64,000 nucleotides of DNA from Malania oleifera (Eukaryota > Streptophyta > Magnoliopsida > Santalales > Ximeniaceae). Within the stretch, counting starts at the first letter, position 1. Every line of letters starts with the position of its first letter. Below are positions 58,129-64,000 of this stretch, one piece after another. The position numbers were made by a program, and so were the translations under genes. The stretch covers positions 53,273,457 through 53,337,456 of the forward strand of contig NC_080420.1 in the NCBI RefSeq assembly GCF_029873635.1, given 5' to 3'. The notes under the pieces are model-generated. The model saw nothing but the letters and a program-made list of their open reading frames with translations. It made no database searches and was not told the DNA's origin.

Positions 58129-59391
58129 ATGAAATCCAAGGATAATACTACCAATGTTAGAGGTAGTAGCAGTGAGGGAACTAGCCCTGAGGCCGGAAGT
58201 GATTGCACTAATGTTCCACGGGACTTCGCTCAACAGCTGTTGGCTGAGGTGGTAAGGATGAATAGGGGGCAGGATCGTCCTGCGACTGAGTTGGGATGTT
58301 CTATCGATCAGTTCACATAACTGAAGCCTCCTGTTTTTATGGGAAGTGCAGACCCAATTCGAGCTAAGAATTGGATTAGGGAGATTGAGAAGATTCTGGA
58401 TGTCCTGAACAGCACTAAGAAACAAAAAGTAGCCTTTGCAACGTTCAAGTTGTGGGGCGAAGCGGAGAGATAGTGGAAATCTATAAAGATGCTTAAAGAG
58501 CATCGACCCATCCCTGTAATAGTGACGTGGGCTAGGTTCAAGGAATTATTCTTTGAACGGTATTTTCCAGCCACGGTTAGGAATGCCAAGATGGAGGAAT
58601 TTATAAGTCTGGAGCAGGGGCAGCTGACGGTTCAGTAGTACGCTGCCAGATTTTAGGAGCTATCCCGTTTTTCTCCATTCATGGTTCCGGACAAGGCAAC
58701 GAAGGCCTAGAAATTTTAGAGGGGCCTGAGGAAGGAGATTCGCAAGCACACTGCAATTTGGCAGATGCAGGATTTTGTTACTCTAGTTGACAGAGCCACC
58801 GTAGTTGAGGAGAGTCTGCAGGAGGATGTCAGGGGTCAGATCTCAAAGAAGAGACCTGCACCTTCCAATTCTTATGGAGGGGCAAAGTAGGGCAACTAGA
58901 AGAAGAAGAATCGTAGTGGTGCTTCTCAAAGTACCATGTCTACTTCTGTTTGTTCTACGTGTGGGAAACTTCATGCCAGACAGTGTTGGAGGGCTATGGG
59001 GGCTTGTTTACAATGTGACAAGATGGGACATCAGGCGAGGGATTGTAATCTACTGAGATGCGGTGAAGCTCCACAGCAGCCTTTCATAGGTGGTGCACAG
59101 GTGCCACAAGATGGACAACAAGGAGGTACTGCCCAGGCTAGGGTGTACTCTTTGACTCTAAGTGATGCAGAAAACGCTGGAGATGTGGTAACAGGTAATA
59201 TTTACATGATTTCCAATAAAGTTGTTATATTATTTGACTCGGGAGCAACGCATTCCTTTATCTCCCAAAGATTTGTTAAACTGTGTGGATTAGAGATGCA
59301 ACAGTTGGGTTATGAACTGGTAGTGGCTATGCCATTGGGATCGGCAATTGTATGTAGCAAAGTAGTCCGTGACTTTCCAATAGTGATCTAG
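58129..59391 (+). pseudogene. F gag-protease (Tekay-like), stop-ridden
   Basis: ATG at 58129 follows the F leader. The capsid domain is readable in a single frame: P-V-F-M-G, A-K-N-W-I near the start, F-K-E-L-F-F-E-R-Y-F-P in the middle, then nucleocapsid with C-S-T-C-G-K-L-H and a knuckle C-L-Q-C-D-K-M-G-H-x4-C at 59005-59046. The protease box L-F-D-S-G-A-T-H-S-F starts near 59230, Asp at 59236. About nine in-frame stops in 58318-58900, with no obvious frameshift; each can be explained by one C-to-T or G-to-A change from CAA, CAG or TGG. J cuts the element just after the protease. Confidence 0.88.
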
Positions 59392-59398
59392 GGAAGGG

Positions 59399-61452
59399 TG
59401 TAACGACCCAAATATTACACCATTTTTTTTCTCTATATATGTAAAGATAAATTAATCTCATACCGCTGCTATAGCATCTTAGGCCCCAGATGGGCACTGA
59501 GGTATTCCTGTACATAATAAACACACCTATGCAACGAAAAACATAAAGCCATACATCCATATATATAAAATAAAATACCAGAATTTAGTGTTTCTAAACC
59601 ATCGATACATATTTACACTTCCCACTAGTACCACCTACTCAAAACATAAACCTCAAAATACATTTACCTTATTGACAGGGCAAATAAAAAGGTCACACTA
59701 TCTGTGAGCTTGATCTACTCGCCTAGTTGGATCACCTGAAAAATGTTAGAGTAATGGGGTGAGACGGCGCTCAGTAAGTGGAAATATGTTATTACTAGTG
59801 TGTGGCGACCGAGTTGCATAAATACTATAACATTAACTGAAACTGTACAAGCTGGTAATTTAGTATAAAGTATAGCTTACATTCATCGTAGTTTAAAATA
59901 TAATTGTATCATCTGAGTTTTCTACTTGTTATACTTCTAATATCATACTATATTCATTAAATGTTGTGAATCTGTATACATTACATAACTGAGATTTTTC
60001 CCTGGAAAGCTGTAAGTCATGATTTGACCCCTCATGACAAGGTTGTATGGCCTATAGGCTGGACTTAACTTTGGTTGGCCTACCAGGTAAGTCACTGTAC
60101 TCTACCCTTCCTCAGTCCGGCCAAATTGCATCCTCTTCTAAGCATGAAACTGGAAAAACTACCTCGTCAAACTGCCCCCCTCAACCCAAAGTTCTGGGGA
60201 GACTGCAAGCTCTCCAAGCGCAGTTGACGGAATCCATATACTATCTGAGATATGTGGCTACATTTTGATATGAAAATAGCAACGGTATCATGCTCTACTA
60301 ACTGAATCCATCAGAAATATTTCATCAGAGATATGATATTGTATATATACTATTACTATAATTACCTTATTGTTTTCATCATGTTTTCAAAATAACCATA
60401 ACACTATAAATCTAAACTAGAAATCCTATAACATCTGAATAGAATAACTGCAGTATCTGACTGTTATAACTATATATCTCACTGTAATATCTGACTATCT
60501 AATCTGTAAATATGAGTGTTATGGTTTTAGGAAACATGGCATTCTATAATTACTGAAACATATTAGTTTGGAAAAATATCTATAATATTTGTTTGATAAA
60601 TATCTGTCTATATATGTAAATACTGTAAATTATGATATTTTGGAAAAACTATATAAATTCTATATCAGGCAAATATCTACTCAGACCACACAAATATTAA
60701 AAACTCCTATTCTGGAAAGCTAGACTATAAACTGATATATATAAACATGTATAAAATTTCTGATAACATTACTAAAAAAATTCTTAGCATAGCATATTTC
60801 CCTTACCTAATTATGGAAAAGCCCCTACTATATCTAGTCCTTCTCCTACAAGGTTCCCCACTCAACACCCCAAAAACAACATTTACCAGAACAAAACTTC
60901 AGTATTTCTTTAACTTCTACATTTTCTATAACTATAGGAAAGGCAAATACTAAATAAAAACCTTACCCTGAATTTGGGATGGAGTTCAAGTTAACCCCAC
61001 CAATGATCCACTCTAGCAAACTTGAAGAGAACTTCCCCAGAAGTGTCGTGGTGGCCTCAGATCATTGATCTAGCCCGAAAACTTAGAAAGAAGGTGGAAG
61101 ATATGAACATGAGAGAGAAGATGGATTTTCTGCGTGAATTTCCAGCTGAAAAATGAAGTTTAGGCTATTTATACACTAGCCTTCGTCAACGAGCCACGTC
61201 ACTTCATCGACGAGGTCAAGAAGGAAATTCGTCGATGAATGCTTATCCTCGTCGATGAAATTCAAAACTGAGATATATCCTCTCAGTATCTTCTCGTCAA
61301 CGAGACAACGTCCTCGTTGACAAGCCCCTCATGTGTGCTCGTCGACAAATCCCCTACGTTCGTCAACGAGACCCTATTTAATTTTTCAATTTTAAATTCT
61401 TTTTCTCTCCTTCTCCTATTATTAAATTATGAAAATTATTCGGGTCTCTACA
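59399..61452 (-). repeat. 3' LTR of J (2054 bp)
   Basis: On the minus strand it begins TGTAGAGACCCGAAT (61452) and ends GGGTCGTTACA (59399), the same termini as the 717-bp F LTR. U3 motifs of the CGTCGACGAG type at 61185-61375 and TATA box (TATAAATAG on minus) at 61165-61173. Only the outer parts resemble F. Confidence 0.87.
61165..61173 (-). promoter_or_regulatory. TATA box of the J LTR
   Basis: TATAAATAG on the minus strand, about 15 bp after the last motif. Confidence 0.68.
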
Positions 61453-61466
61453 TTGTCCCCTCCTTA
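61453..61466 (-). other. Polypurine tract of J
   Basis: TAAGGAGGGGACAA on the minus strand, directly before the LTR. Confidence 0.85.
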
Positions 61467-61689
61467 TAAAATTTTGTCCTCGAAATTTACTATTTGTACC
61501 ATACATTATTCTCTGAAGGAAAATTGTCTACTTATTTTATTACTTACCCTCACTTATGGTGAAGGAATACCGTGGTTACATTTTAAGTTCTGGGAGATTA
61601 CACATATAAAACTAAAAGGCTACTTACTAACTAAATTAATACATATACTTGCAAAAGAAACATTACCTAACTACTTACATTTTACTTGG

Positions 61690-62270
61690 TTATAACTAAA
61701 TCTCTTGGAACAATTGCAGGTATTTCTGTCTTATCTGTTCCTCGAGCTCCTAATAAGCTTCTTCTATAGCATGATTTCTCCACAAAACTTTCACCAGCTG
61801 AATTTCTTTGGTGCGCAATGGTTATAACTAAGATCTGTACTAGTGCTTCCTCATAGACTAATGAATCTTTAAGCTCTATTTCTGTATAGTTGATTATATG
61901 GGACAGGTCTGGAACGTATTTCCTTAGCATAGCTACATCGAATACGTCGTGTATTTTAAATAAATCAGGTGGCAAAGCTAGCCTGTAGGCAACTAACCCC
62001 ACTTTCTCAAGTATCTTAAAAGGGCCAATATACCTAGGGCTCAACTTGCCCTTCTTCCCAAACCTCATAACCCCTCTCAAAGGAATTATCTTCAAGAATA
62101 CTCGATCTCCTACATCAAATTCTAATTCTCGGTGGCAAGTGTCTACATAGCTTTTCTGCCGACTCTGTGTTGCACTTATTCTATCTCTAATAAGTCAAAC
62201 TTTATCATACGCTTGCCCTACTATCTCTGGACCCAAAACTCGCCTCTCGCCTACTTCATCCCAGAAAAGA
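61690..62270 (-). pseudogene. J integrase C-terminus and chromodomain
   Basis: The open stretch from 62095 has the integrase tail (G-K-L-S-P-R-Y-I-G-P-F near its start, then Y-R-L-A-L-P-P and H-D-V-F-D-V). Past about 61850 the reading frame shifts: in the other frame one sees L-V-K-V-L-W-R-N-H followed by E-L-E-E-Q-I-R, the chromodomain core, with a TAG where the conserved Trp is expected. Chromodomains of this group are thought to steer integration to heterochromatin. Confidence 0.82.
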
Positions 62271-62760
62271 GGAGAACGACACCTCCTACCATAAAGTGCC
62301 TCATAAGGCGCCATGCCGATATTGGCCTAATAGCTGTTATTATAAAACAAACTCAACTAGCGGCATAAACTGGGTCCAACTACCCCCAAAATCTAGCACG
62401 CACACTTGAAGCATATCTTCTAATGCATGGATTGTCCTCTCAGTCTGACCATCTATTTGGGGGTGGAAAGCAGTGCTAAATGCCAACTATGTGCCCATAG
62501 CCTCCTAAAAGCTTTTCCAAAATCGTGAAGTAAACCAAGGATCTCGATCTGAGACTATGGATACTGGTACACCATGGACACGAACTATTTCTTGAACGTA
62601 TATTTCTACTGATCTATCCATGGAATAACCAACTTTAATGGGGATGAAATGAGCAGTCTTCGTCAGACGATCAACGATCACCCAAATAGCATTCAATCCC
62701 TGTCGTACTAGTGGTAACCCAGTAACAAAATCCATAGAGACGTGATCCCACTTCCATTAT
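62271..62760 (-). pseudogene. J integrase catalytic core
   Basis: Open at 62735-62505: M-D-F-V-T-G-L-P carries the first catalytic Asp and S-I-V-S-D-R-D the second. After a stop (about 62503) the next segment has H-P-Q-I-D-G-Q-T-E-R-T with the Glu near 62440, then W-T-Q-F-M-P-L-V-E-F and M-A-P-Y-E-A-L-Y-G-R-R, with frame changes. Confidence 0.85.
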
Positions 62761-63560
62761 GGAATAAATAGTGGCTGCAACTGTCTAGCTGGTTTCTAGT
62801 GCTCAGCCTTAACTTGCTGGCACGTCAAAAATTGTTGTACAAATTCGGTAATTTTCCTTTTCATCCCACTCCACCAAAAATATTCTCATAGATCCCTATA
62901 CATTTTAGTACTATCAGGATGGACTGTGTATAGTGATTTGTGAGCCTCCTCTAAAATCGTTCTTCTAATATCATTATCTGCAAGCACACACAATCTAGTG
63001 CGAAACCTCAGAGCTCTGTCATCAGAGATACTGAACTCCTCTCCCAGACCATCCCATACTCTAGCTATTACCTCTGCTAACTCTGCGTCATCACCCTGAG
63101 CGGCCTTAATCTTCTCATATAGCGTAGAATGCACAACCAGACTGGCAATAAATGCCTGAGGATTATCCTCTACTAACTCCATGCCAAGTCTCTCCAAATA
63201 CATTAGGATTGGGTGCTGAATCTCCATACCTGCCAGTACTGGTCCCACTGATTTCCTACTCAGAGCATCTACTACCACATTCGCTTTCCTTAGGTGGTAA
63301 CTAATAGTGCAGTCACAGTCTTTAACAAGTTCTAGCCACCTTCTTTGCCTCATATTCAGTTCTTTTTGGGTAAAGAAATATTTTAAGCTTTTGTGATCGG
63401 TGAAGATTTCGCACTTCCCACCATATAGATAATGCCTCCAGATTTTTAAAGCATAAACCACAGCAACTAATTCTAAATCATGCACAAGGTAGTTCTTTTC
63501 ATATTCTTTAAGTTGTCTAGATGCATAGGCTATGACTCTTCTATGCTACATTAGCACACA
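62761..63560 (-). pseudogene. J RNase H and integrase zinc domain
   Basis: The 199-aa open stretch (63485-62886) starts in RNase H with [22 protein letters not shown] and [11 protein letters not shown], then a linker, then the integrase zinc domain [11 protein letters not shown] stop follows Y-R-D-L (62884). Downstream the expected Cys pair reads F-L-T-C, so the first Cys appears lost. Confidence 0.87.
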
Positions 63561-63611
63561 TCCAAGACCCTTCAACGATGCATCACTATATATCACAAAC
63601 TCGTCCTCCCC

Positions 63612-64000
63612 TTATGAAATAGCCAACACTGGGGCAGTAACCAACCTTTGCTTCAATTCCTGAAAGCTCTGCTCATAGTCATCAGTCCATTCAAACCTCA
63701 CATTTTTCCTCGTGAGTTGCGTCAATGGACTTGATAAACTGGAAAAATCGTCAACAAAGCGTCGGTAGTAGCCCGCCAAACCCAAAAAACTTCTAACCTC
63801 TTGGACATTCCCTGGCCTTACCCAACTCACTACTGCTTTTATCTTACTCAAGTCAATTGATACACCTGCCTCAGAGATCACATGGCCGAGAAAAGAAACT
63901 TGCCTCAACCAGAATTCACATTTCTTGAACTTCGTATATAGCTTTCTCCTCTCAATGTTTGCAATACCAGCCTCAGATGATGCTCATGCTCCTCAAAACT
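63612..64000 (-). pseudogene. J reverse transcriptase, C-terminal part
   Basis: Open at 63908-63612, with [22 protein letters not shown] and F-E-W-T, the RT connection region. Upstream to 64000 [11 protein letters not shown] and, after a one-base shift near 63945, K-F-K-K-C-E-F-W continue the domain. The Y-x-D-D box lies beyond the window edge. Confidence 0.87.

Larger units (their letters stand above)
39360..59398 (+). mobile_element. Element F: Tekay-like Ty3/gypsy, split by G and J
   Basis: 5' LTR 39360-40076, initiator-Met primer site, 5' leader (40092-40422, resuming at 58075), then gag and protease to 59398, where J interrupts. RT and beyond would lie past J, outside the window. The gag architecture and LTR ends (TGTAGAGACCC..CGTTACA) fit the Tekay/Del chromovirus group. 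The joins on both sides of G read smoothly. Confidence 0.88.
59399..64000 (-). mobile_element. Element J: Tekay-like chromovirus, runs past the window edge
   Basis: On the minus strand: part of RT, RNase H, integrase with chromodomain, polypurine tract and 3' LTR. The 5' half lies beyond 64000. RT before integrase and a C-terminal chromodomain place it in the chromoviruses; the RNase H and LTR ends fit Tekay. Inserted into F at 59398/59399; the TSD cannot be checked. Confidence 0.9.

Overview
The window looks like heterochromatic DNA from a large-genome flowering plant. It is AT-rich, no host gene could be supported, and almost every base belongs to nested LTR retrotransposons of typical plant lineages: Ty1/copia with initiator-Met primer sites and YVDD-type RT, Ty3/gypsy Athila-like with tRNA-Asp primer sites, and Ty3/gypsy Tekay-like chromoviruses. 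I cannot name the species. Letters (Z, A-H, J, K) are my own labels; all boundaries were read by eye from LTR pairs, TG..CA ends, primer sites, polypurine tracts and target-site duplications (TSDs).

Left stack, 1-23070. An old copia-type LTR (Z; 1-523 and 22430-23070) was split by copia element A (524-22429, TSD CCAAC). The 3' LTR of A was split twice more: by copia element B on the minus strand (9328-19943, TSD TGTAG) and by a solo LTR, C (20280-22313, TSD TGTTT). Once B and C are removed, the three pieces of the A 3' LTR total 2206 bp against 2204 bp for its 5' LTR. Gag and pol are broken in A and B. B keeps an extra ORF (aORF) between RNase H and its 3' LTR.

Middle, 23071-39359. Tandem and simple repeats (23085-24797) precede a truncated copia element D (24798 to about 31990, plus strand). 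D is joined directly to a 3'-truncated, pol-less Athila-like element E (about 31990-38463, minus strand). A fragment K (38464-39359) carries a decayed aORF of the same kind as that of B.

Right stack, 39360-64000. A Tekay-like element F (39360 onward, plus strand) was split by Athila-like element G (40423-58074) and, after its protease, by Tekay-like chromovirus J (59399 to beyond the window, minus strand). The 3' LTR of G was split in turn by H (50633-57174, minus strand), the youngest complete insertion. H has only one long intact ORF, a 557-aa Gag with an unusual C-terminus, and no pol, so it would depend on a pol-bearing relative of G.

The observation most worth following: most of these LTRs carry, just upstream of the TATA box, a cluster of degenerate short motifs built on GTCGAC/GGCGACTG cores, with a different spelling in each element. 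In B, D and probably E the element's own spelling recurs inside the element, between the last gag/pol domain and the aORF, followed by a TATA-like stretch, a pyrimidine-rich leader and an ORF start resembling M-x-x-T-K. This suggests a U3-like promoter plus aORF cassette found in both copia and gypsy elements.
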